Counted from the stretch's first letter, positions 44,508 through 53,675 are shown. The stretch is DNA of 64,000 nt from an uncultured Clostridia bacterium (GCA_902477755.1 CABSIK010000004.1:124001-188000); one strand, 5' to 3'. Notes: generated by a model not told the origin, from the letters alone. A program made the numbers and translations.

Positions 44508-44940
44508 AGCACGTTTTTTTGCTGGATAACAAAAGAGAGCAGCAAGAGAGGCTCGTTTGGCAGGTGGCAAAGAGACTGGAGAGCCTCGCGTTGGTCAGGA
44601 TACAGTCCCATCCAAAGCCGTTGCCTGCAAAAGTATATTCTAAGAGGCTGCACTCAAATCCTGCACCCAGAAAATTCATCTGGCTGGGAGATTTTCTGCA
44701 TATTGGCACAGGCCAGAATACAGACTGGAGCCGTTTTGATAGGGGCTGCACAGCTGTCGATTTCAATGATTTTTTCCTTGGTTTCCTTTTTGAATCATTA
44801 CAAATTCCCATTCCTGATTATAGGCGGAAGCGGAGGCAGCCATAGCGGTTTGGAGAATCCGGTGGGGTTTTTCCGGTTTCATAAATTGAATCCACAAGAA
44901 AGCTCCTTCTGTAAGAAAATGTTTGGAAACAAAGTGTCTA
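44508..44940 (-). pseudogene. Decayed nitroreductase-family gene
   Basis: No intact frame spans this stretch, but minus-strand fragments line up in nitroreductase order. First is TAMAASASAYNQEWEFVMIQ (compare MAAPSAxNxQPWEF). After a frameshift comes KTAPVCILACANMQKISQPD. A stop near 44667 follows, then fragments that read LQxTALGxG-like and CHLPNEPLLLLSFVI in different frames. The frameshifts and the stop indicate an inactivated gene. The identification comes from motif order only and needs a translated search. Confidence 0.45.
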
Positions 44941-45057
44941 TATTTTATGGACTATCATACGTCAGAAGCAGATGGGGAGGCAAGAAGAAAATATAGCTGG
45001 CAAAAATAATCATTTGAGTTTGTCAACAGGCTCTTTTGTCATACTTCCCCCCAAATT

Positions 45058-45112
45058 TGATATTTTCAGGGTTTTATATATTTCATATCTTTTAATATCT
45101 TCGATTCACATA
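45058..45112. repeat. attL, left direct repeat of the island
   Basis: It matches 58508-58562 except at three positions (45076, 45085 and 45101). On the minus strand it still encodes the last residues YVNRRY and stop of the target gene, with a synonymous Arg codon change (CGA instead of CGG). Confidence 0.8.
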
Positions 45113-45228
45113 TTCTGTTACAGGGCTGATATGTGTGTTTATGGGATTTGATAAACCGCAGAAAATTAACGTTTTTTAGGAAAGGATGGTTATGGAATAT
45201 GGTCTGTTTGGGTCTGTTTTGAAGAAAA

Positions 45229-45272
45229 TAATGGACAAATAATGGACAGAAAATGGACAGAAAATGATGGGT
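45229..45272. repeat. 11-bp direct repeats near the left end (possible integrase arm sites)
   Basis: TAATGGACA units recur every 11 bp: 45229, 45240, then AAATGGACA at 45251 and a weaker AAATGATGG at 45262. Two identical TAATGGACAAA units stand at 58440-58461 inside the right end. Paired sets at both ends in the same orientation resemble arm-type sites for a tyrosine integrase. Confidence 0.55.
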
Positions 45273-45541
45273 AGTGATCGTGAGAAAAACATATTTTGGG
45301 ACATAGGATGAGACAATTTACAAGAAGTTGATAAAACGTATTATCTGGATTTTGAGTTGTACCTGCTGACAACAGTGTAGGGAGATGCTGATGTTCTGAA
45401 AGGAATGAAGTAAGAGCGCATATTAATAAATCTATGAAAATGTATGGACTATGTGCTGGATTGGAAGTTGCTGAAAGGATAGTGTCAAGTGTAATCTTTT
45501 TGTGAAAAAACATAACATACTTTGAATCTTCTTTTAATCTA

Positions 45542-45570
45542 TTGCTTTTGTTCGCCCCGTGGAATATAAT
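45542..45570 (+). promoter_or_regulatory. SigA promoter of the restriction-modification operon
   Basis: TTGCTT at 45542-45547, a 17-base spacer and TATAAT at 45565-45570, about 34 bases ahead of the small helix-turn-helix gene. The preceding 45114-45541 holds no gene that I recognise. Confidence 0.65.
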
Positions 45571-45603
45571 ATATGCTATATTACTATGTTTCGAGGTGGC
45601 AAG

Positions 45604-45795
45604 ATGGAATTTATGACAGCAAGCCAAGCTGCTAAATTGTGGCATATATCTCAACGTAGAGTTCAAATTCTTTGCGCTGAAGGTCGAATCCCTGGTGTTT
45701 TCAAATTAGGGGAAGCATGGGCGATACCTACTGATGTAGAAAAACCTACTGACAAAAGAAAGAAAATGGAGAATGATAGTAATGAGCACACTTAA
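45604..45795 (+). CDS. Small helix-turn-helix DNA-binding protein
   Basis: This 63-residue protein has the MerR/excisionase-like motif MTASQAAKLWHISQRRVQIL, then EGRIPGVFKLGEAWAIPTD, the pattern of short HTH_17-type proteins. It is followed by a Lys-rich acidic tail. It overlaps the first methyltransferase gene by 14 bases. By position it could be a controller of the restriction-modification operon. The fold is not that of classic XRE-type C proteins, so this is a guess; an excisionase-like role is the alternative. GAGGTGG precedes the ATG. Confidence 0.75.
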   Translation: MEFMTASQAAKLWHISQRRVQILCAEGRIPGVFKLGEAWAIPTDVEKPTDKRKKMENDSNEHT

Positions 45796-46828
45796 TGTAC
45801 TGGACTTGTTTTGTGGAGCAGGAGGCTTGTCATACGGCTTTGAGAGTGGAGGATTTAACATTCTCTTAGGTATTGATAATGATGCAAAAGCTCTGGAGAC
45901 TTTTGAACTCAATCATAAAGGTTCAAAAACAATCTGCGGAGATATTACGCAGATTACTTATGAAGAACACATTAAGCCTCTGCTTGGTGGTAAGCAGATT
46001 GATGTGATTATTGGTGGTCCCCCTTGTCAGGGCATGTCTCTTTCGGGACCAAGAAAATTTGATGACCCACGCAATAAACTATATCTTTCATATATCCGTC
46101 TTGTAAAAGAAATTCAACCGAAGGCTTTTGTTATTGAAAATGTGCCAGGATTGGTTGGATTATTTGGCGGACAGATAAAAGACAGTATTATCGAGAAATT
46201 TACGGCAATGGGTTATCATATCGAATATAAAATTTTATGTTCGGCAGATTATGGTGTACCTCAAAACAGAAAACGTGTTATTTTTGTAGGGACAAAGGTG
46301 GGCAATTTTGAATATCCTGCAATCAATCCGAATGTAGTAACTTGCAGTATGGCACTATCTGATTTACCTGCATTGGAAGATGAACTTGGCGAGGAAGTAT
46401 CGGAGTATGTGGCTCCCCCTCAGAACTACTATCAGAAGCTTATGAGAAGAAAATCTAATGTGGTATTAAACCATGTTGCAGCAAACCATTCAGATAAAGT
46501 TAAAAAGATCATTGCCCTTGTTCCTGATGGTGGCAATTATAAGAGTTTGCCAGAAGAATATCGTGAATCGAGAAATTTCCATGTTGCATGGACGCGTTTT
46601 GCAAGTGATAAGCCGGCTCCTACAATTGATACAGGGCATAGGCATCATTTCCATTATAAATACAACCGTGTCCCTACTGTAAGAGAATGTGCAAGATTGC
46701 AGTCTTTTCCTGACGATTTTAGGTTTTTAGGAAATAAGACACAGCAGTTCAGGCAGGTCGGAAATGCTGTTCCCCCTCTCATGGCACAGGCTATTGCAGA
46801 ACAAATTAAGAAAATGTTGGAGGAATAG
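45782..46828 (+). CDS. DNA (cytosine-5)-methyltransferase, first of a pair
   Basis: This enzyme transfers a methyl group from SAM to C5 of cytosine in a specific DNA site. The 348-residue protein has all core motifs in order: I LDLFCGAGGLSYGFESGG (residues 5-22), IV GGPPCQGMSLSG with the catalytic Cys near residue 82, VI ENVPGL near 120, VIII QNRKRVIFVG near 162, then a variable target-recognition region, and IX/X RECARLQSFPDDF with QVGNAVPPLMAQAI. ATG 45782 is preferred over 45773 by ribosome-site spacing. It is followed after three bases by the nuclease gene. Confidence 0.93.
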   Translation: MSTLNVLDLFCGAGGLSYGFESGGFNILLGIDNDAKALETFELNHKGSKTICGDITQITYEEHIKPLLGGKQIDVIIGGPPCQGMSLSGPRKFDDPRNKLYLSYIRLVKEIQPKAFVIENVPGLVGLFGGQIKDSIIEKFTAMGYHIEYKILCSADYGVPQNRKRVIFVGTKVGNFEYPAINPNVVTCSMALSDLPALEDELGEEVSEYVAPPQNYYQKLMRRKSNVVLNHVAANHSDKVKKIIALVPDGGNYKSLPEEYRESRNFHVAWTRFASDKPAPTIDTGHRHHFHYKYNRVPTVRECARLQSFPDDFRFLGNKTQQFRQVGNAVPPLMAQAIAEQIKKMLEE

Positions 46829-46831
46829 TGT

Positions 46832-48295
46832 ATGAGCCAATATAGAATACCCAATGAATATTTCTTTAGGATTCATCATGTACGTCCACGATTCAAGGGT
46901 GATATTGAAAATGTTTTAATATATATGGCAGAGGAAATTTCCAAGGTTGGAGAAAGACCAACGGATGAATTTATTTCTGCTGTAAATGAGGCAATTTATC
47001 GATACCCCGGAAACGCTCATCGTGAATTGAAAACAATCAACAATTGGAGAACCGAAATTTCTGCATTGTTCGGTTTCATTGAACACACTGCTACTACCGA
47101 TAAACCTGGACGCAGAGCCATTGAACTGGCTGAACGACAGGATTTGGTGGAATGTTTTAAGGTATTTCTTTACAACTTCCAATATCCTGGCGCACACATA
47201 AAGCCCCAAAATGTTTTGGAGCAAATTGAAGCAGGTGTTCACTTTAAGCCTGCTCAGTATATTCTGAAATTGTTGCGCCATGCCAATAAGGGTGGTGGAA
47301 ACTCTGTTGGTTTGACAAAATTTGAGGTTTGCCATTGTATTTTTAATGACCTACGAGTTACCCGTGATAATGAAGGGGTTGAAAAAACATGGGAACGTAT
47401 TTTGCAGAACCGAAAGGAGGGTTATGAATACGACCAGACGAGCGATGTGATTCGGTATGCTGGAGATATTATCGACTATATGGAAATTGCCAATCTGCTG
47501 AAGACCTATGATAGCAGAATGTATTATCTTAATACACTTGAAGAAGAAGCGATTATTAAGTTCTGCGAATCCTCTGAGTGGTTTGCGGAGTATGATGCGA
47601 TGCTTCAAAAACGTGCTGGCTCCATGCAGGAGGTTAAAGATTGCTCAGTAGGTTGGTTCTCTTATGTCAATAGAGATATTCAGAATACCGACTTTGCTAC
47701 AGATATTCTGGCTTATATTGCATCCGATGCAGATGAATTGAAAGTTCTTAAAGATACTATCTCAACGGAGCAGGATACAACGATATCTGATCTTATTGAT
47801 AGAGATAATGAGTTGCGACGCAGAATAGCATCTTCATATGATGCGTTCACAACAAAAGACATTGGAGATATTGGGGAGAGCCTTGTTCATGGACACGAAT
47901 GTATGCGAGTTAAGATTGGTGGTCGTGAGGATCTTATTCACTTGATTAAACGTATTCCTACTCAATTTGCTGTTGGTTATGATATAAGTTCTGTTGAATT
48001 GGATGAGAGAAAACGATATATCGAAGTTAAAACGACAATTAGTTCTAAGCCTTTGCATTTCAATAGGATACACTTAACAAAAAACGAGTGGAATACTGCA
48101 AGCAGCACTCATGACAGATATTATGTTTATCGTTTGCTTTTGAGTAAGTCAGAGAGAAAGCTGTTCTTGCTTCAAGACCCTGTTGGACTGTATAAAAAGG
48201 ATTTGATTGATATGGTTCCGAGCGATGGTGCGGATATTACATTTGACCCACAGAGCGTGGGTAGATTTGAGGAGTTACTGACATGGGAAAATTGA
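46832..48295 (+). CDS. Putative restriction endonuclease with C-terminal DUF3883 domain
   Basis: The protein has 487 residues. The large N-terminal part (about 1-330) has no motif I know and may read DNA. The C-terminal part (about 343-470) looks like DUF3883, a PD-(D/E)XK nuclease relative. GDIGESLVHGHECMRV is followed by GYDISSVE near residue 380 and RYIEVKTTISS near 394, giving the D...ExK catalytic set. It is sandwiched between two methyltransferase genes, three bases after the first and overlapping the second by 13. This context makes a type II restriction enzyme the simplest reading. Specificity cannot be predicted. Confidence 0.75.
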   Translation: MSQYRIPNEYFFRIHHVRPRFKGDIENVLIYMAEEISKVGERPTDEFISAVNEAIYRYPGNAHRELKTINNWRTEISALFGFIEHTATTDKPGRRAIELAERQDLVECFKVFLYNFQYPGAHIKPQNVLEQIEAGVHFKPAQYILKLLRHANKGGGNSVGLTKFEVCHCIFNDLRVTRDNEGVEKTWERILQNRKEGYEYDQTSDVIRYAGDIIDYMEIANLLKTYDSRMYYLNTLEEEAIIKFCESSEWFAEYDAMLQKRAGSMQEVKDCSVGWFSYVNRDIQNTDFATDILAYIASDADELKVLKDTISTEQDTTISDLIDRDNELRRRIASSYDAFTTKDIGDIGESLVHGHECMRVKIGGREDLIHLIKRIPTQFAVGYDISSVELDERKRYIEVKTTISSKPLHFNRIHLTKNEWNTASSTHDRYYVYRLLLSKSERKLFLLQDPVGLYKKDLIDMVPSDGADITFDPQSVGRFEELLTWEN

Positions 48296-49254
48296 GAGTT
48301 GCTTCGTTCTTCTGTGGATGTGGCGGAACGGATGTTGGCTTACTGGGAAATTTCTTTTATCAAGGAAAATATTATGCTTCTAATGAAATGGAAATTGTAT
48401 ATGCAAATGATATTGATGCTAATGCTTGTGCTATCTTTGAGAAGAACTTTAGTATTGAACCTGATAACAGAGATATACGTGCAGTAAAAAGTAACGAGCT
48501 TCCTGATTTTGATATTCTAACGGGAGGATTTCCTTGTCAATCTTTTTCTATCGTTGCTCAAAATCCTTTAAGGTTGGGTATCAAAGATGAACGAGGTATG
48601 CTATTTTTTGAGATGTGCCGTGTTCTTAGGGAAAAGCAGCCAAAATGTTTTATTGCAGAAAATGTAAAAGGTATTTTGACAGCGAACAAAAAAAGTGCTT
48701 TCCCATTAATCATTAAAGAGTTTGAGGAGAGTGGATATGATGTTAAATATACAGTTTTAAACTCTGCAAATTATGGTGTTCCTCAAAAGAGGGAGCGCGT
48801 GATTATAGTCGGGTTTAGAAAAGATTTAAAAGTTGATTTCACTTTTCCTAAAATACCGATTGAAAATGAAGAAAACTATGTTCCTCTTAGCACTGTTATT
48901 GAAGAGAATGTTGATGAAAAATATTTCTTCAGTGAAAGAGCGGTTGCTGGAATGATGAAAAATCGAGAAGCTATGAACAAAGGCAGGGCACAAGATATTA
49001 CAAAACCTTGCAATACTGTTGGCGCACACCTTGCAAAAGTTTCTCTGAACAGCACAGATCCTGTCCTTATGGAAAACGGAAGATACAGAAGGTTTACCCC
49101 CAGAGAAGTTGCACGCATTCAATCGTTTCCAGAAACATTTGAGTTGGTGGGAAGTGAATCTGCTCAGTATAGGGCTTTAGGAAATGCAATTCCACCTGTC
49201 ATGTTTTGGTATGTAGCAAATGCAGTATCAGAACAATTTCCTGATGAAGAATAA
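48283..49254 (+). CDS. DNA (cytosine-5)-methyltransferase, second of a pair
   Basis: This 323-residue protein has a complete motif set: I ASFFCGCGGTDVGLLG (residues 7-22), IV GGFPCQSFSIVAQNPLR with the catalytic Cys near residue 85, VI ENVKGIL near 126, VIII QKRERVIIVGFRKD near 167, and IX/X REVARIQSFPETF with ALGNAIPPVMFWYV. It is clearly diverged from the first enzyme, especially between motifs VIII and IX, so it should read a different strand or sequence. Two C5 enzymes around one nuclease are typical when the site is asymmetric and each strand needs its own methylase. Confidence 0.92.
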   Translation: MGKLRVASFFCGCGGTDVGLLGNFFYQGKYYASNEMEIVYANDIDANACAIFEKNFSIEPDNRDIRAVKSNELPDFDILTGGFPCQSFSIVAQNPLRLGIKDERGMLFFEMCRVLREKQPKCFIAENVKGILTANKKSAFPLIIKEFEESGYDVKYTVLNSANYGVPQKRERVIIVGFRKDLKVDFTFPKIPIENEENYVPLSTVIEENVDEKYFFSERAVAGMMKNREAMNKGRAQDITKPCNTVGAHLAKVSLNSTDPVLMENGRYRRFTPREVARIQSFPETFELVGSESAQYRALGNAIPPVMFWYVANAVSEQFPDEE

Positions 49255-49262
49255 TGACCAGA

Positions 49263-49305
49263 CCAATAGCGATCAACTGTAAAAAGTTGGTCGCTATTAT
49301 TTTTG
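49263..49305 (+). terminator. Terminator of the restriction-modification operon
   Basis: Stem AATAGCGATCAAC (49265-49277) with GTTGGTCGCTATT (49286-49298), one G-U pair, then T-rich sequence. Confidence 0.8.
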
Positions 49306-49359
49306 TCATTATTTGGAAAGGATATTAACTCCGTGAACAAAAAATAGAAAGCTGAATCA

Positions 49360-49606
49360 TTAGAAAACTACAGTTAGAAAAGCTGATTGCCGCCTATCAT
49401 AGGGGGAAGTAGCTGGAGCGTGAAATGAAACGCTTGGCACTGAGTGAGACAATTTAACGGCTTTGTACTCGTTTGGGGTGGGGATACTTGAGAAGCTTCG
49501 GTGAGAGACTACCCTACTGACCGATGATGATATAATAGAGTTGCTGATCTTCCTTTTTCACAGTAAAGCTGCACAAAAGAAGTTAGACACATTGATTGAG
49601 AAGTGA
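49360..49606 (+). pseudogene. Decayed small gene in the island
   Basis: Conserved-looking pieces appear in changing frames: LQLEKLIAAYHRGK, then MKRLALSETI (from 49425) with stops, and a clean end LTDDDIIELLIFLFHSKAAQ with KKLDTLIEK and stop (49517-49606). This suggests a former helical protein of about 90 residues inactivated by frameshifts. I do not recognise the family. The rest of the 642-base gap up to 49896 shows no gene, only promoter-like TATAAT boxes at 49842 and 49851. Confidence 0.35.
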
Positions 49607-49896
49607 AGAAAAATGCTGACAATGGAAGTCTGGTGAGAGCTATTGTTTCTGCAAAGTGCGATTATATATTGCCTAAAGGTGATGCATTACGTTTTGCCTA
49701 AAGTCCTTTATAGGAAGCCAATAATCTTCATATAGAACAGCCCTTCTGTTCCAATCCTTCAGTGGAAGTGATACGTCCTATTTACTGGCTGCTTCTAGCT
49801 ACCATTGAGATACAAAACTGGAAGTGTCAATAAAAATGTGATATAATTGTTATAATATTTTGTGGCATTTATACTAATAAAAGGTGGGTAGTAATT

Positions 49897-52302
49897 ATGC
49901 TTAGAGATATAAGAAAAATTGAATTGAAAGGTGCGATATTCGACTCTTTAACTCCATTGGACTTATTTGATCCTCATGAAGGTAATAAAATTAAAACAGT
50001 GAAAGGAACACTTGTCTATGGTAGGAATGGAACAGGAAAAAGTACTATTGCGAAAGCATTTCGTAAACTTTCTGGAGAGATTATTTCAACTATAACTGAT
50101 ACAAACATATATGATGATTTAGGTGCTTGCATATCTCTTCCAACAGAAGAGACAAAACATATTTTTGTTTTTGATGAGGAGTATGTAGATAGAAATGTTA
50201 GGTTACAGGAAGATCATCTTGAAACGATTGTAATGCTTGGAGAGGCAGTGGATCTAACAGAGAAGATTGAGAAAGCAAAAATTGAGTGCGATAAATATAA
50301 ACAAGCCTATGAACAACAAAATCAAGTATTTGATGAATACTGTGATTCAAAGAATGTTAAGTCCCCTAAATATTACTTAAATAAATTGTCTAATGCATTA
50401 AGAGGAGATGATAATTGGGCGGGTCGTGACAGGGAAATTAACGGTAGCCGACAAAATACTGGTGTGAGGGATGATACATATATGAGGTTTGAATCACTTA
50501 TGCCGGTAAAAACGAAAACAGAATTAATATTAGAATATAAATTAAAATTGGAGGAACTTAAGGCGGTTAAAACTGGGATAGGTACAATAGATAGTGAAGT
50601 ACCAACTATACCAAATTCATATCAAGAATTTAATGATAAGACATTATTGAGTCTCCTTGAACAGGAAATAGAGAAGCCTGAGCTGTCTGATCGAGAACAA
50701 AAATTGTTGCTATTATTACAAGATGGCAAGAGAGAGGCTTTGCTAGACAGAATGAAACATTTTCAAAATAAAAATACTTCAGAATGTCCATATTGTTTTC
50801 AAAGTTTAACAGCTGAGCATAAGGAATCTTTAGTAGAAAGTATTAAAAAAGTGCTTAGTGAAATTGTTGAGGAGCATCAAAATAATCTTAGGCAACTGAT
50901 GATGGAGCCTATTAGTATAGATTTAAGTTTGTATAAAAAACTTAATGGATATCAATTATGTGTTGATTTACTTGAACAGATTAATATATCTATACAGAAA
51001 TATACAGAATGCCTGATTAGTAAAGTTAATAATCCTTATAAACCAATTATTATAGACGATGAGAAAGTGCAGGATTTATTAATTAAGATTAATCTTGAGC
51101 TTTCCAATTTGGAACAAGCGAGACTTGAATATAATAAAACAATGAAAAAAACAAGACCAATTATTACTGAGTTAAACCGAATTAATAGTGAAATTGCTTT
51201 TTATGATATAAAAGATTTAGCGGAACAATACCATAAGCAAGAAGCAGAATGCAGAGAAACAGAAAAATTGGTAAAAACCCAAAAAGAGCTCTATGATTTA
51301 AAGAAAAAAGAGGTGGAAGACTTAGAAGCTCAAAGAAGCAATGTACAACTTGCAGTTGATACAATCAACGCATGTTTAAAGTATATTTTTTTTGCAGAAG
51401 ATAGATTGAAAATTGAATATGTGAACGGAGCATATAAACTTTTATCTTACGGAAAGAGCGTAAAACCTTGTGATATCTCTGAGGGAGAACGTAATATTAT
51501 CGGCTTAAGTTATTTTTTTACAAGTATTCTTAGGGGTAAAGAAGAAAAGCAGGCTTATAATGAGGAATATTTAATTGTTGTTGATGATCCAGTTTCCAGT
51601 TTTGATGTTGAGAACCGAATTGGAATTCTATCGTTTTTAAAATATAAGATCAGTATGTTTTTACTTGGAAATATGAATACAAGGGTATTGGTAATGACAC
51701 ATGATTTAAAGACATTCTATGATATTCATAAAATTTTTGAAGAAATAATAACGGCATGTAAACAAAAGCAATATGCCAATGAACCTAAATTTAATCGTTT
51801 TGAAATTAGAAAAAAGGAATTAATTCCATTTTCGTATAATAAAAGACAAGAATATACAGAATTAATTTGTATTGTCTATAAATATGCGATGGGGCAAGAT
51901 GATAGTTATGAGATTATTATCGGTAATATGATGCGACAAATACTGGAAGCATTTTCGACCTTTGAATATAAAAAAGGTATTGAAGACATATCTACAGATG
52001 AGAAGATTCTTGATTTATTGCCTGAAAAAGAGTATATCCCATATTACAGAAATTTAATGTACCGCTTAGTTCTTCATGGTGGCAGCCACAGGGCGGATCA
52101 GATAAAGGTAATGGATGATTTCAATTTCTTTAGTCTTATTTCTGAAACCGAAAAGAAGCGCACAGCAAAAGATATACTATGTTTTATTTATTTACTAAAT
52201 AAACAACATTTATTGCAACATCTGCAAGAGTACAAAAGTGTAGAGGAAAATTTAAACTCATGGTGTAAGGATATTAAGAAAAGATCAACACCTAATTTAT
52301 GA
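49897..52302 (+). CDS. RloC-like AAA ATPase / putative anticodon nuclease
   Basis: The protein has 801 residues, the length of RloC. Walker A GRNGTGKSTIAKAF is near residues 42-55. Long coiled coils flank a zinc-hook pair C297/C300 (ECPYCFQSL). The ABC signature ISEGERNIIGLSYF is near 527 and Walker B LIVVDDPVSSFD near 559. The C-terminal domain has R-x3-E in MRQILEAF near residue 680 and histidines in VLHGGSHR near 727, matching the Arg-Glu-His pattern of PrrC-type anticodon nucleases. RloC cleaves tRNA when DNA damage or restriction alleviation is sensed. Its position after a restriction-modification operon fits a fallback suicide defence. The nuclease activity is inferred. Confidence 0.7.
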   Translation: MLRDIRKIELKGAIFDSLTPLDLFDPHEGNKIKTVKGTLVYGRNGTGKSTIAKAFRKLSGEIISTITDTNIYDDLGACISLPTEETKHIFVFDEEYVDRNVRLQEDHLETIVMLGEAVDLTEKIEKAKIECDKYKQAYEQQNQVFDEYCDSKNVKSPKYYLNKLSNALRGDDNWAGRDREINGSRQNTGVRDDTYMRFESLMPVKTKTELILEYKLKLEELKAVKTGIGTIDSEVPTIPNSYQEFNDKTLLSLLEQEIEKPELSDREQKLLLLLQDGKREALLDRMKHFQNKNTSECPYCFQSLTAEHKESLVESIKKVLSEIVEEHQNNLRQLMMEPISIDLSLYKKLNGYQLCVDLLEQINISIQKYTECLISKVNNPYKPIIIDDEKVQDLLIKINLELSNLEQARLEYNKTMKKTRPIITELNRINSEIAFYDIKDLAEQYHKQEAECRETEKLVKTQKELYDLKKKEVEDLEAQRSNVQLAVDTINACLKYIFFAEDRLKIEYVNGAYKLLSYGKSVKPCDISEGERNIIGLSYFFTSILRGKEEKQAYNEEYLIVVDDPVSSFDVENRIGILSFLKYKISMFLLGNMNTRVLVMTHDLKTFYDIHKIFEEIITACKQKQYANEPKFNRFEIRKKELIPFSYNKRQEYTELICIVYKYAMGQDDSYEIIIGNMMRQILEAFSTFEYKKGIEDISTDEKILDLLPEKEYIPYYRNLMYRLVLHGGSHRADQIKVMDDFNFFSLISETEKKRTAKDILCFIYLLNKQHLLQHLQEYKSVEENLNSWCKDIKKRSTPNL

Positions 52303-52347
52303 AATATAAGATAATAATCATTAAAGAACTATGTATATGGCATGGAT

Positions 52348-52386
52348 TAAGCAGAGAATTTTAAAATTCTCTGCTTTTATTTTGAC
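52348..52386. terminator. Terminator after the RloC-like gene
   Basis: Perfect 26-base palindrome from AGCAGAGAATTTT (52350) to AAAATTCTCTGCT (52375), followed by TTTATTTTG. It separates convergent transcripts. Confidence 0.8.
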
Positions 52387-52565
52387 ATAAAAATCTTACA
52401 GCTATCTATAATCCCAGCAGATTTTCTTTAATGGAAATGAATATGTTTCCAATCTTGTTGTAATATCTACCATAGTCGGAAAGTTGGTATTAGAAAGGAA
52501 TACAGTTTTGGATATTGTGATTTTCTAAAGTCTGGTAGTTGAATCTGCCCATTTGTAGTGTGTCA

Positions 52566-53600
52566 TCATGAAAAGAAAAGTTCTCTGACCTTCTCTGAAT
52601 CAACAGTTGAAATCTCAATATTGTCATTGCAAAATTCTAGGATAGCTGCTTTCTGGAAATCGAAACAGATGACTTCCCCAGAACAGTTCGCATAATCCAG
52701 TTGTGTTTTGAAAGAGATTAACCTCTTTAGGTCGCAATCGATACAAACAAGAACAGGAAGCCCATCTTTGTTATAGCCATCATTCAAGATATAGTTCTTT
52801 TCTTTTTTATGCAGATCTTCGGTTAGAATGGAGAACAGATCTTCATACAATTCTGTATTCTTCAGAAGCTGCAACAGCATGATACCATTTTCATCCAAGG
52901 GGATAAAACAAAACCGATGAAAATTACTGTTTTGCAGAGCCATTGGCATTTTTGGACTTTCCAAACACATTTTGGCTTGTGTCATGGTGTTGCCAAAAAG
53001 CAATGCGTTTACAGATGAGGCTTTTGTGTCAGCCGTTTTTATCATAGAATGCACCAATGCAGCAGCTCGTTTTTCTATGTTTTCATACCAGAAAAATGAT
53101 TCTTCAGCAGTATGATAGCACATCCAAGGACTGTTTTCATTTAACCAGACTCCTGTTAATTTGGAATTGATGATGGTTCCATTTGACTTTACTTCTTTTG
53201 CAGAAAGAAATGTGGAAATGTTGGGTTTATTTTCTTGTCTTTGATACTTTTCCATACAGACACGTTGTATCATTGCAATGGTTTCAGAAATTCCATGCTG
53301 ACGATTTCGAGTCGTGATGGAAGATCGTCGCATAGAATAATCGGCACCATTTGATAAATAAAGACTGAATCGATCCGGTTCAGACGTATACAGAAATTCT
53401 TTGGATTTTCTTGTCAGCCGCAATCCGGTCATGTTGTCTTTTTGATATTTTTTGACTAGCTTATTTGCTATTAGTTTTGCCAAAAGTCTGTTACGCTGGG
53501 CTTGATCTGGAATGAAAATAGAAACAGCTTTTTCAGAACATTCGCCAGACATACAGATGAGAGTGAGTAACTGATATACTTGTGAATTTTTTTCCATCAT
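52566..53600 (-). CDS. Island protein with winged-helix-like N-terminus, possibly replication-related
   Basis: I do not firmly recognise this 344-residue protein. The first 75 residues look like a winged helix: VYQLLTLICMSGECSEKAVS, then RNRLLAKLIANKLVKKYQKD and GLRLTRKSKEFLY. The remainder is mixed alpha/beta with several Cys and no clear catalytic motif. Such an arrangement resembles replication-relaxation-type proteins of Firmicutes mobile elements. Its start lies next to the inverted-repeat and iteron block 53676-53972, and it follows the primase-like gene on the same strand. AGGAGA stands eight bases before the ATG. Confidence 0.55.
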   Translation of the reverse strand: MMEKNSQVYQLLTLICMSGECSEKAVSIFIPDQAQRNRLLAKLIANKLVKKYQKDNMTGLRLTRKSKEFLYTSEPDRFSLYLSNGADYSMRRSSITTRNRQHGISETIAMIQRVCMEKYQRQENKPNISTFLSAKEVKSNGTIINSKLTGVWLNENSPWMCYHTAEESFFWYENIEKRAAALVHSMIKTADTKASSVNALLFGNTMTQAKMCLESPKMPMALQNSNFHRFCFIPLDENGIMLLQLLKNTELYEDLFSILTEDLHKKEKNYILNDGYNKDGLPVLVCIDCDLKRLISFKTQLDYANCSGEVICFDFQKAAILEFCNDNIEISTVDSEKVRELFFS

Positions 53601-53675
53601 TTTGAAAATCTCCTAGATATATGTGTATTTGTTGGATGATGAGCAAGAAATTGGATAGCTGAGAAAGTCAAAACA

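Noticed and set aside
44478..44996. Plus-strand open frames starting inside repeat copy F
   Set aside because: They begin in the repeat end (reading MFSYEDAP, which recurs at other copies) and run over the nitroreductase remnant in antisense.
45229..45272. Possible CRISPR or short tandem repeat array
   Set aside because: Units are 11 bp without spacers and only three or four in number; paired sets at both island ends fit integrase arm sites better.
45190..45666. Minus-strand open frame at the left end of the island
   Set aside because: It overlaps the promoter, the arm-like repeats and the helix-turn-helix gene; the product is low-complexity with no domain.
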